The position numbers were made by a program, and so were the translations under genes. Below the pieces are notes generated by a model. It was not told where the DNA came from. It ran no database searches and was given only the letters and a program-made list of their open reading frames with translations. From an uncultured Collinsella sp. (GTDB lineage: Bacteria; Actinomycetota; Coriobacteriia; Coriobacteriales; Coriobacteriaceae), in the NCBI GenBank assembly GCA_902470695.1, contig CABRHH010000001.1:1-64000 (forward strand): 64,000 nucleotides of DNA. The letters are read 5' to 3'. The stretch's first letter is position 1, and the number at the start of each line of letters is the position of its first letter. Of this stretch, positions 8,810 to 16,703 are shown one piece after another.

Positions 8810-9137
8810 AATATAGGGGTTCGGGTTTCGGCCATCTAAGGCCGAAGCCCGTATGTTGGTTCGTGCTGCGGCCATCGGGGGCCGACACACGCAATCCGGG
8901 TTCGGATTCCGGCCGTTCGGGAAAGCGCCCTGCAACTAGGGTTCGGGTCTCGGCCATCCGAAGTGGAGCCCCGCATCCCGGGTTCGGATTTCGGCCATCC
9001 ACGCAACCAGGGTTCGGGTTTGATCCGTCTGGAGACGAAAAACGCCCCTGAATGGACGAAACACGAACCCGGGATCGTCAGATGGACGAAATCCGCACCC
9101 GGGATCCACCGACGGACAAGATGCGAACCCCATCTCT
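8810..9137. repeat. Convergent repeat element, third location
   Basis: Forward units (TTCGGGTTTCGGCCATC and variants) run from about 8817 to 9024. The core GATCCGTCTGGAGACGAAAA and CGCCCCTGAA spans 9022-9052, and reverse units (GATGGACGAAATCCGCACCC, GACGGACAAGATGCGAACCC) run to 9130. Same family and architecture as 7541-7970. Confidence 0.7.
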
Positions 9138-9159
9138 TCATGGTCGCGCTCCGCACGCA

Positions 9160-9365
9160 CAGGGAGGTCGCGCTGCGGCCATCGGAGGGCTGCTGCGCTC
9201 ATGCCGGGTTCGGGTTCTGTCCATCCGTACAACCAGGGTTCGGCCCCGATCCGTCTGGAGGCGAAAAACGCCCCTGAACGGACGAAACACGAACCCGGGA
9301 TCGCCAGATGGACGAAATCCGCACCCGGGATCGACAGATGGATGAGATTCGAACCGGGAGCAAGC
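9160..9365. repeat. Convergent repeat element, fourth location
   Basis: A shorter copy: forward units from about 9175, core GATCCGTCTGGAGGCGAAAA with CGCCCCTGAACGG (9249-9281), then reverse units ending in GAACCGGGAG near 9360. Between it and 9541 I see no gene. Confidence 0.7.
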
Positions 9366-9541
9366 TTCGCAGCCTCGATGAAGCAGGGACACACCCTGCA
9401 CCCAGCGGCAACTGCATCGGCTCTGCAGCCATGCGTCCCACCGACGCCACCGCCAAGCCGCGACCGCCCGGCCGCAACCGCCCCTCCGCGACCGTCACCG
9501 CAGCCGTCACCGCCGCCGCGACCGCCCGGCCGCAGTTGCCG

Positions 9542-10783
9542 CTATCGGCGTGGCGGCATGGCCTCGCAGGTCCACATGGTGGTGGCGCACGAACCGGCGC
9601 CCAGATCGGCCGACACAACCAGCTCAGGGCCCTCGATACGGCGCGCCAGCTCCTCGGCGTCGAACGGCACCGCCACGCCTGCGCGGCACAGCGGCACGCC
9701 CATGATGTCGATGGACACGCCCGCCTGCTCGAACGCCGCCCCGCTCATGCCCAGCACGGAAGCCGCCAGGCCCCAGTCGCCCGCACGCGCCATCAGCGCT
9801 TCGTGCACCCGCGGGGAGGTCGCCACCGCGCGCGCCGCCGCATCGGCGTCGGCATCCGTGGCGGCCCCGGTCACATTCACCGTCACCAGCCGCGAAGCGC
9901 CCGCACTATCGAGCGCGATACTGCGCGCCAGGCTTTCGCACACCACGCGCAGCGCATGGGCGAACTCCTCGAACGCCGGCGTCCCCTCCTCGATTTGCGG
10001 CACGTCGACGCCCGCCGCGCCCGTGGCGAGCAACAGGCACGTATCGTTGGTCGAGCTACCGGAATCCACCGTCACCTTGTTGAAGGTGCGCTCCACGCAC
10101 GCCCCCAGCGCCGCACGCAGCGCGTTCTCGCCGATCGGGGCATCGGTGGTGAGCACGGCGATCATCGTGGCCATGTTCGGCATCACCAAGCCCGACCCCT
10201 TGCACATGCCACCCACGGTGAAGGAACAGTCCACGTACTCGAGCACCTGGCTGTCGTAGGTGAGGGCGAACTGCTTGGGATGGGAGTCGCCGGTCATGAT
10301 GGCGCGCGCGGCGTCCGAACCGCCTGCCGAAGAGCAGGCGTCAACCGCCGCAGGCAGGCCGATCTCGAACCGATCAATTCCCAGCGGCACCCCGATCACG
10401 CCGGTTGACGCCGCCAGCACCTCGGCGGGCTCGCACCCGATGATCTGCGCGGCGATATCACATGCCTCGGAGGCTACCGCCACGCCCACCTGTCCGGTGG
10501 CGGCGTTCGCGTTGCCGGCGTTCACCATGACCGCCTGCACCCGACCGCAACCCGTCTGGCCCAGATGCGCGCGGCTCACCGTAACGGGCGCAGCGCAGAA
10601 GCGGTTGCGCGTGAACATGCCCGCGCACGGCACGGGGGCGTCTGCCATCACCAGCGCCAGATCCAGGCGGTTGGGATCGTCGGTAAACCCGGCGTGGATA
10701 CCGCAGGCTTTGATGCCCGCCGCGCTGGCCACGCCTCCGTCGGCAATCACCCGCATCTTCGATTCGAACAGCTCGATATCCAT
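9542..10783 (-). CDS. argJ: Bifunctional glutamate N-acetyltransferase / amino-acid acetyltransferase
   Basis: 413 residues, normal ArgJ length. ArgJ transfers the acetyl group from N-acetylornithine to glutamate, closing the cyclic arginine pathway; bifunctional forms also use acetyl-CoA. The self-cleavage site is visible in PNMATMIAVLTTDA: the chain is cut before the Thr of MATM, which then becomes the catalytic nucleophile. Other family blocks are VNAGNANAATG, ASTGVIGVPL and VTVDSGSSTNDT. The ATG at 10783 begins where similarity begins. No other arginine gene lies beside it, unlike the usual argCJBD cluster. Confidence 0.93.
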   Translation of the reverse strand: MDIELFESKMRVIADGGVASAAGIKACGIHAGFTDDPNRLDLALVMADAPVPCAGMFTRNRFCAAPVTVSRAHLGQTGCGRVQAVMVNAGNANAATGQVGVAVASEACDIAAQIIGCEPAEVLAASTGVIGVPLGIDRFEIGLPAAVDACSSAGGSDAARAIMTGDSHPKQFALTYDSQVLEYVDCSFTVGGMCKGSGLVMPNMATMIAVLTTDAPIGENALRAALGACVERTFNKVTVDSGSSTNDTCLLLATGAAGVDVPQIEEGTPAFEEFAHALRVVCESLARSIALDSAGASRLVTVNVTGAATDADADAAARAVATSPRVHEALMARAGDWGLAASVLGMSGAAFEQAGVSIDIMGVPLCRAGVAVPFDAEELARRIEGPELVVSADLGAGSCATTMWTCEAMPPRR

Positions 10784-10824
10784 ACGCCACCGCTTTCGTG
10801 CCCATCGCGTGTTGTCTGCCTTCC

Positions 10825-10852
10825 AGTGTAGCGGGCGGCGAGCGCGATACAA
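10825..10852 (-). promoter_or_regulatory. Likely argJ promoter
   Basis: On the minus strand TTGTAT (10847-10852) and TACACT (10825-10830) are 16 bases apart, giving a leader of about 35 bases before the argJ ATG at 10783. I see no Arg-box-like palindrome with confidence. The rest of the 442-base gap (10784-11225) holds no supported gene. Confidence 0.5.
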
Positions 10853-11174
10853 CGCTTGACATCTCCGGCGACGGGCGGTTGAGATCAGATGCCATCTTGC
10901 GCCTGGATATGCCCATGCCCCATGTGACGAGCCAAAATTAGAACTGCATGACCGCAGCGCCATGGACCTCTCATTCGTCCAGAAACGAAGACAGCCGCGT
11001 GTTCAAATAGCGTTCTTCAACCTCCATTGCCCCAATAACCTCTCATGTAGCAACAAGACGACTCCACTGAACACAACATCAGGAGGAACGAAGATGCGCG
11101 AGCGCCGCTCCGGAAACAAGGCGGCAAAAGGCAATGACTTGACGCTCTGAACCTTCCCGATAAAGCCACAATCA

Positions 11175-11198
11175 CCTACAATTATCGTTATATGTAGG
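11175..11198 (+). promoter_or_regulatory. Inverted repeat ahead of the AbiE operon
   Basis: CCTACA (11175-11180) and TGTAGG (11193-11198) flank a 12-base A+T-rich centre, 28 bases before the GTG start of the AbiEi-like gene. AbiEi antitoxins are known to bind inverted repeats in their own promoters, so this is the likely autoregulatory operator. Confidence 0.55.
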
Positions 11199-11225
11199 CT
11201 CTTATGGCTTTCGAAAGGAACAAGC

Positions 11226-11768
11226 GTGCTACTCACCTACCAGGAAGCACTAACCAAGCTCGGAAGCAGGTACCGTGTGCGGAAGGCGGTATCGAAAGGG
11301 GCGCTCCACCCTATCGGTCGGGGGATATACTCAACCAGCCGAAGCGAGGACACCCTCGCCGTGATCGCGAAGCGCTACCCCGATGCCATCCTGACCGGGC
11401 AGACTGCCCTCTACGCCCACGGTCTCGTGACCGCACCCCCCGACCGAATCGACCTGGCGACGAAACGCGGCGGAACCAAGATCCGCGACGCCGCCGTGCG
11501 CCAGCACTTCATACCGGCGGAGTGGCTGAACGTCGGAAAGTCAACTGTCGTGATGGACGGACTCGAACTCGCCGCGTACGACCCCGAGCGTATGCTCCTC
11601 GAGCTCATTCGCTCGCGCAACAAGCTGCCCTACGATCTCTACCGAGAAGCCGTCGCCTCGTTCCGCAAGCGCGCGGAACAGCTGGATATATACAGGCTGC
11701 AGGATTACGCGGAAGCAATCCCGCGTGGCGAAGCGCACCTGGAGCGCGCGATGGAGGAGGTGTTCTGA
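11226..11768 (+). CDS. AbiEi-type antitoxin (type IV toxin-antitoxin / abortive infection)
   Basis: 180 residues starting with GTG after AAAGGA. The N-terminal winged helix (YQEALTKLGSRYRVRKAVSKG, HPIGRGIYS) and the central AILTGQTALYAHGL block match the AbiEi / COG5340 family. AbiEi is a DNA-binding autorepressor and antitoxin that counters the nucleotidyltransferase AbiEii without a stable complex. Its stop overlaps the AbiEii start by one base (TGATG at 11766-11770). Confidence 0.85.
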   Translation: MLLTYQEALTKLGSRYRVRKAVSKGALHPIGRGIYSTSRSEDTLAVIAKRYPDAILTGQTALYAHGLVTAPPDRIDLATKRGGTKIRDAAVRQHFIPAEWLNVGKSTVVMDGLELAAYDPERMLLELIRSRNKLPYDLYREAVASFRKRAEQLDIYRLQDYAEAIPRGEAHLERAMEEVF

Positions 11769-12580
11769 TGGACCTGAACGAAATGAGAACGCGCTACGAA
11801 CGCAAGGGGGGCTATTCCCACCTCAATGCGACCGCGCGCGTCTGCCAGGACGTAATCCTCTCCAAACTGGCGACGTCGAGCATGCGCAACCGAGTGACGG
11901 TCAAAGGCGGGGTCCTGATGTGCGCGCTATCGGGGAGCAACCGCCGCGCAACCCAGGGCATAGACCTCGACTTCGTACGATACCCGATGACCGACGCATC
12001 CATCCGGTCCTTCATATCCGCCCTCTCGAACCTCGGCGACGGCATCGACGTCCGCATCGTCGGCGAGATAGAGGAGTTGTCGCAGCAGGACTACAGGGGC
12101 AGGCGTATCAACCTCAAGATCAGCGATGGCCGCAGCACGTTCGACACCAAACTCGACCTGGGCGTCCATGCAAGCACCGCGATGGAGCAGGACGAACTGT
12201 GCTTCGATGTGGCGCATCAGCAGGAGGGCGTCTGCCTGCTAGCAAACTCGAAAGAGCAGGTGTTCGCGGAGAAGCTCACGTCCCTACTACGCCACGGCAT
12301 CCGCAGCACGCGTTACCGCGATCTTTACGACATGTACTACATCGGCCACAGGAGGGACCTCGACAAAAAGAGGCTCGCGCGCTACATCCGCGACGCAATC
12401 CTCGACGACCCGGACATGTGGGACGGGAGTATCGAGGACGTCGTCAGGCGCATCGAGCGCACGCTCTCCAACCGCCGGTTCCTCGCGCGGATGAAATCCT
12501 CCCACAGGGACTGGATCGGCAAGAGCGCCGAGGATGTTGCCCGGTGGCTCCCCAGGTTCCTAAGAACCTTGTATCGATAG
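11768..12580 (+). CDS. AbiEii-type nucleotidyltransferase toxin
   Basis: 270 residues. The nucleotidyltransferase motif is visible as ALSGSNRRATQGIDLDF (about 56-72): a Gly-Ser pair followed by Asp-X-Asp metal ligands. A further LDLGVH strand and KLTSLLRHG, RYRDLYDMYYI blocks are typical of AbiEii / COG2253. Known AbiEii-like toxins add nucleotides to tRNA acceptor ends and arrest growth; the exact substrate here is not known. With AbiEi it forms a phage-defence or addiction module. Confidence 0.88.
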   Translation: MDLNEMRTRYERKGGYSHLNATARVCQDVILSKLATSSMRNRVTVKGGVLMCALSGSNRRATQGIDLDFVRYPMTDASIRSFISALSNLGDGIDVRIVGEIEELSQQDYRGRRINLKISDGRSTFDTKLDLGVHASTAMEQDELCFDVAHQQEGVCLLANSKEQVFAEKLTSLLRHGIRSTRYRDLYDMYYIGHRRDLDKKRLARYIRDAILDDPDMWDGSIEDVVRRIERTLSNRRFLARMKSSHRDWIGKSAEDVARWLPRFLRTLYR

Positions 12581-12626
12581 AAACGACCCGAAGGCACCCA
12601 TCCCCTCCCCCAGCGCCCCCCCACGC

Positions 12627-12663
12627 AAAAGGCCCTCGGAACAGCCACGCCGTTCCGAGGGCC
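12627..12663 (-). terminator. Strong hairpin terminator between AbiEii and the alcohol dehydrogenase
   Basis: GGCCCTCGGAAC (12631-12642) pairs perfectly with GTTCCGAGGGCC (12652-12663) across nine bases. On the minus strand the stem is followed by TTTT (12627-12630), so it best ends leftward transcripts from the dehydrogenase; it may also slow AbiE transcripts. Confidence 0.75.
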
Positions 12664-12847
12664 TCTCGAGCATTGCATCCGATGCACACCAACCGCACCG
12701 CGCACACCGAGCGCGCAGCGAACGGCAGGTTCAACGCACGCCGGCCGGGCCGTATGCGCCAGCCGTGCACCGCACGCACCGCACGCGACGGCCGCGCGTC
12801 GAACGCCGGTAACACCGCTGCGCATCAACCGCACGGCGAACGCCGGG

Positions 12848-12885
12848 CGCGCGGCACGCTCAACGCACGTCGAACGTGCCGCGCG
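12848..12885 (-). terminator. Hairpin just after the alcohol dehydrogenase gene
   Basis: CGCGCGGCACG (12848-12858) pairs with CGTGCCGCGCG (12875-12885) across 16 bases, 12 bases past the stop. The design (11-base stem, 16-base loop, no T run) is the same as at 1863-1900. The rest of the 317-base gap (12581-12897) holds no supported gene. Confidence 0.4.
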
Positions 12886-12897
12886 GGACCGGATGCC

Positions 12898-14112
12898 TTA
12901 GAAATCCACGTCCTGATCGTTGTAGACGCACTCGAGGAGCTGCTCCATCTCCTCCTGCGTAGGCGTGCGCGGATTGGACAGCGTGCAGGCGTCCAGAATC
13001 GCGTTGGCGGCCACGTCATGCTTCTTGGCCTCGAACTCGGCGTAGTCGATGATCGACTCGTCGGCCTTCACGCCGCCGGCGCCGTAGTTCTTGATGCCCT
13101 GCGGGATGTCCAGCGCGTCGTTGAGGTCGCGGATCTTCTGCACCAGAGCAGCCACGAGCTCCTCGTCGGTCTCGCCGGCCAAGTGCAGGACCTCTTTGGC
13201 GATGAAGGCGTAGCGGCTGCGGGCGCGCTCGTCGCGGGCGTTGAACTGGATGACCTTGCCCAGGTACATGGCGTTGGCGCACCCGTGGATGATGTGATCG
13301 CCGGAGAAGGCGGCGCCGGTCTTGTGCGCCATGGAGTGCACGATGCCGAGCAGGCCGCTCGAGAAGGCGATGCCGGCGATGCACTGGGCGTCGTGCATGT
13401 GCTGGCGGGCCTCATGGTCGCCGCTATAGGACTTGGGCAGCCACTCGACGATCTCGCGGATGGCGTGCAGCGCGTTGCCGTCGGTATACATGGAGCCGGC
13501 CGTGGAGACATAGGCCTCGATGGCGTGGGTGAGCGCATCCATACCGGTGTGGGCGCACAGCTTGGCCGGCATGGTGTAGGTGAGCTCGGGGTCGACGATG
13601 GCGACATCGGGGGTGATGTTGAAGTCGGCCAGCGGGTACTTGATGCCCTTCTCGTAGTCGGTGATGACGGAGAACGCGGTGACCTCGGTGGCGGTGCCGG
13701 AGGTGGAGGCGATGGCGCAGAAGCGGGCCTTCTGGCGCAGCTCCGGGAAGCTGAACGGCACGACGGCCTGCTCGAAGGTCTCCTCCGGGTACTCATAGAA
13801 CAGCCACATGGCCTTGGCGGCATCGATGGGCGAGCCGCCGCCGATGGCGACGATCCAGTCGGGGCCGAACTCGGTCATGGCCTCGGCGCCGCGCTTGACG
13901 GTCTCCACGGACGGATCGGACTCGACGCCCTCGAAGATCTTGACCTCGAAGCCGGCCTCTTTCAGATCGGCCTCGACATCCTGCAGAAAGCCGCCGCGGC
14001 GCATGGAGCCGCCGCCGGTCACGATCATGGCGCGGGTGCCCTTGAGGTTCTTCACCTCGTGGCGAGCGCCCTCACCGAAGAACAGGTCGCGCGGATTGGT
14101 AAAACGTCCCAT
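12898..14112 (-). CDS. Iron-containing alcohol dehydrogenase
   Basis: 404 residues, group III (Fe-ADH) family. Such enzymes reduce aldehydes with NAD(P)H, often butanal or acetaldehyde during fermentation. GGGSPIDAAKAM (about 94-105) is the nucleotide-binding signature. Metal ligands are seen in GMDALTHAIEAY (Asp and His) and HSMAHKTGAAFSGDHIIHG (two His). The ATG at 14112 has GGGAGGT upstream. It is a single gene; cofactor preference and substrate cannot be told from sequence alone. Confidence 0.93.
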   Translation of the reverse strand: MGRFTNPRDLFFGEGARHEVKNLKGTRAMIVTGGGSMRRGGFLQDVEADLKEAGFEVKIFEGVESDPSVETVKRGAEAMTEFGPDWIVAIGGGSPIDAAKAMWLFYEYPEETFEQAVVPFSFPELRQKARFCAIASTSGTATEVTAFSVITDYEKGIKYPLADFNITPDVAIVDPELTYTMPAKLCAHTGMDALTHAIEAYVSTAGSMYTDGNALHAIREIVEWLPKSYSGDHEARQHMHDAQCIAGIAFSSGLLGIVHSMAHKTGAAFSGDHIIHGCANAMYLGKVIQFNARDERARSRYAFIAKEVLHLAGETDEELVAALVQKIRDLNDALDIPQGIKNYGAGGVKADESIIDYAEFEAKKHDVAANAILDACTLSNPRTPTQEEMEQLLECVYNDQDVDF

Positions 14113-14467
14113 ACTGATACCTCCCGTTCGCGGGCGTTGCTGCCCGCAGTTGCACAGGGCCACCCGATGGCCCCGCAAGGACCGTGCTATGCGCCAGACG
14201 AAGCGCAAACGCCCGCCCCGCGCAAGCGCGCCCGCCGCATTCGCAGGGGCCCGCACGCGCCGCAAGAGGGCGTCGGCCTCATTCTACCCCGCCCGGGCGC
14301 CCCTCCAACCCCCTTCGCGGCGAGCGGCCCCAACCGCTCGGTAAACGGTGGGTACGCACGCACACCAACCGGTGCGCGAGCTGTGCTCTTCTCGTTCCCC
14401 GTAGCCGGAAGCGCTACACTAGAGGGCTAAACCTACCGCAACCGCACGACCGCAGTAAGGGAGCCCC
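14113..14467. promoter_or_regulatory. Spacer between divergent genes with a weak promoter
   Basis: 355 bases without a gene, mostly G+C-rich with no clear repeat. TACACT (14415-14420) with TCGTTC 17 bases upstream is a weak candidate promoter for the rightward gene at 14468. A clear promoter for the leftward dehydrogenase was not found. Confidence 0.3.
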
Positions 14468-15544
14468 ATGGCATTCGACCCCATCGAAGAGGACTGCATG
14501 CGCCTCGTGCTCGGGGCCCTGCGCCGCGAGCAGACGTCGCCGCATGAGATGACCGCCGCAGCCGACCGGCTGAGCGACACGTTCCGCGCCGATCCGGCGC
14601 GCCTCATCACCTGCGACCGGGAGCGCTCGTTCCACCTCACCTCGCAGGCCGTCGAGACCGTCGACTACCGGCTGCCCTTCATCATGGACGACGCCGAAGC
14701 CGACAAGCAGTCCGAATCGGCCGAGCAGCGCCTGCGCGAGGCGCTCGAGCTCGATGAGGACAACTGGGACGCGCGGCGCATGCTGGCCGCGCTCGACGCC
14801 GAGAGCGGCGACGCCTATCTCACCTACCTGCTCGAGACCTTGCCCGCCGTCGAGGCCTCCTGCGTCGAGGCGGCCGCCCGCGCACAGGACGTCTACACCC
14901 TCGCCTATGGCGAGAACCTCGAGCTGCGCCCCTATCTGCGCTGGCAGTCGGCCATCGCCGCCAGCGCCCTGATCGCCGGCAAATACCGCCTGGCGCTCTC
15001 CTGCGCCCGCACGGTACTGGAGCGCGCGCCCTACGACCCAGGGGACATCTACCGCACCGCGCTGCTGGCCGCCTCCAAGCTCGAGCTGCCCCTCGATGAG
15101 CTCAAGCGCTTCGAGCGGCCGCACGACGCACAGACCCCCGCCTCGCGCCGTCGGCCCCGGCGCCGCGAGGCCACCGCGTGCGCCTGGACCCTGATCGCCG
15201 AGATGAACCTCGCCTACCGCGCCTTGGACTACGACACCGCCGGCGAGCGCCTGCGCCAGCTCGTGCGCGCCTATCCGGACGCCGCGCGCATCCTGTTCTT
15301 CCAGGTCGAGTTTCCCGAGGGCGTGTGGGCACGTGTGCACGTGGCCCCCGGCAGCGCCGACGAGCTCGCGCTTGCCGTCTCCGAGGCTACCCCGCTGCTC
15401 CAGGAGGGCATGGGGACGCCCGACTTCGCGAGCTTCTCCACCTGGATCGCCGAGCACGACATCGTGCAGCGCGAGCTCACCGAGGCGGACAGGCGCCAAG
15501 CGGGCGCCGGACGCGCCCCGCGCCCGAAAGGCGGCCGCTCGTGA
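14468..15544 (+). CDS. Repeat-helix (TPR-like) protein, first of a tandem related pair
   Basis: 358 residues, no recognised family. The sequence is almost entirely amphipathic helices rich in Ala, Leu, Glu and Arg, with TPR-like stretches (for example AEQRLREALELDEDNWDARR and SALIAGKYRLALSCARTVLE), and no signal peptide or membrane span. A basic break, RRRPRRREATA, near 230 separates two halves. The ATG at 14468 follows TAAGGGAG. Its last four bases overlap the GTG start of the next gene (GTGA), so the two are translationally coupled. Both share N-terminal and helical patterns and look like duplicates that diverged. Role unknown; scaffolding is a guess. Confidence 0.7.
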   Translation: MAFDPIEEDCMRLVLGALRREQTSPHEMTAAADRLSDTFRADPARLITCDRERSFHLTSQAVETVDYRLPFIMDDAEADKQSESAEQRLREALELDEDNWDARRMLAALDAESGDAYLTYLLETLPAVEASCVEAAARAQDVYTLAYGENLELRPYLRWQSAIAASALIAGKYRLALSCARTVLERAPYDPGDIYRTALLAASKLELPLDELKRFERPHDAQTPASRRRPRRREATACAWTLIAEMNLAYRALDYDTAGERLRQLVRAYPDAARILFFQVEFPEGVWARVHVAPGSADELALAVSEATPLLQEGMGTPDFASFSTWIAEHDIVQRELTEADRRQAGAGRAPRPKGGRS

Positions 15545-16569
15545 ACCCCTTCCGCTACCTGAACGCGCACCTGGAGGCGGCCTACGTCGCGGCCCATCCC
15601 GAGCTCACCGAGGCGGGCCGGGCGCTGCTGCGCCGCGAGCTGGAGACCCATCCCGAGCGCTACGCCACCTGCGAGCACGACCGGGCGCTGCTGTCCTATG
15701 CGCAGGTGCACCAGCGCCTTCACGCCGAGCTCGCCCGCATGGAAGACATCCCCGACGAGGAGTTCGACCGCAAGCGCCCCCAGCTCGCCACCGCCGCCCA
15801 ACAGGAACTCCGCCGCATCTGGCAGGCCGACCCGCGCTGCTACGACGCGCGCCTTGTGGGCATCCAGCTCGGCGAGCAGCCGATCGACGGCCGCCTGGGC
15901 GAGCTACGCGCGCTGGAGGGTGACGTGCGGACGGCGCTGGGCGAGGCGCTGCCCGATTTCGACCCCGAAAGCCCCCGTTTCTGGAACCAGGTCTTCTGCG
16001 ACGGCTGGGAACGCGGCGACGGCGCGCACGCCGGGGCGCTCCCCGAGCTTGTGAGCTGGCTGCATCTCACCGAGGCGTTGGCGCAGGAGTGCATGATGAG
16101 CGCCCGGTATCGGGCTGCGGAGCGCTGCGCCCGTGCCGTCATGCGCGCGCAGGGCTACCCCACCTTCGCGGCGGGCACGCTGCTGCTGGCACTCGCCCGC
16201 CTGGAGGACGAGGACGCCTTCTTCGAGGCGGCGCGCGAAGGCGGCTCGGCACTCGAGGAATCGCCCTGGTACCTGCTGGGCCGCACGCTGCTACTCTACA
16301 AGCTGGGCCGCGCGCGTTCGGCCAAACGCGCCCTGCGCGACTTCATCGGCCGCTGCGACGGCGGCGCGTTCTTCCTGCTCAACCCCACCTACCTCGACCC
16401 GTATCTGCCGGTGCGCCCCGAGGTCGGCGAGCCCTGGCGCCTCACCCACCAGGCGGTGTGGGAGGCTGACGGCATCATCGTCGACACGCCCGACTTCGCC
16501 GGCTGGGTAGCCTCGGTGGACGGCGCCCCCGAAGCCGCTGAGGCCTTTGCCCAGCGCAACGGCTTTTAA
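15541..16569 (+). CDS. Repeat-helix (TPR-like) protein, second of the pair
   Basis: 342 residues from a GTG inside the previous stop. The N-terminus (ELTEAGRALLRRELETHPER, ATCEHDRALLSYAQVHQRL) echoes that of its neighbour (TFRADPARLITCDRER, SFHLTSQAVETVDYRL). Helical repeats fill the middle (about 170-290: SARYRAAERCARAVMRAQGY, YLLGRTLLLYKLGRARSAKR), and the end is acidic. No enzyme motif seen. Conserved placement just before MurT-GatD may hint at a cell-envelope link, but this is only context. Confidence 0.7.
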   Translation: MNPFRYLNAHLEAAYVAAHPELTEAGRALLRRELETHPERYATCEHDRALLSYAQVHQRLHAELARMEDIPDEEFDRKRPQLATAAQQELRRIWQADPRCYDARLVGIQLGEQPIDGRLGELRALEGDVRTALGEALPDFDPESPRFWNQVFCDGWERGDGAHAGALPELVSWLHLTEALAQECMMSARYRAAERCARAVMRAQGYPTFAAGTLLLALARLEDEDAFFEAAREGGSALEESPWYLLGRTLLLYKLGRARSAKRALRDFIGRCDGGAFFLLNPTYLDPYLPVRPEVGEPWRLTHQAVWEADGIIVDTPDFAGWVASVDGAPEAAEAFAQRNGF

Positions 16570-16703
16570 GCGCCCACCCGGGCTCCGCATCCACTGCACC
16601 TGCAGCGGCATGCCCGGCCCGGCACACCCACCGCGGGCGCCCCGCCCCCCCTCACGCCCCACCCGGTCGCCGCCCGGCGGCCGTCCCGACGATTGGACCT
16701 GTC

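Noticed and set aside
8810..9365. CRISPR or integron array made of 30-40-base units
   Set aside because: Units occur in both orientations around a core and there is no spacer diversity, leader, cas gene or integrase.
10962..11150. Possible 62-residue gene between argJ and abiEi
   Set aside because: No good ribosome site and no recognisable sequence; its codon pattern is unlike the neighbours.
11725..14430. Rightward frame of 901 residues
   Set aside because: Crosses AbiEii in another frame and the dehydrogenase in antisense, with no family features.
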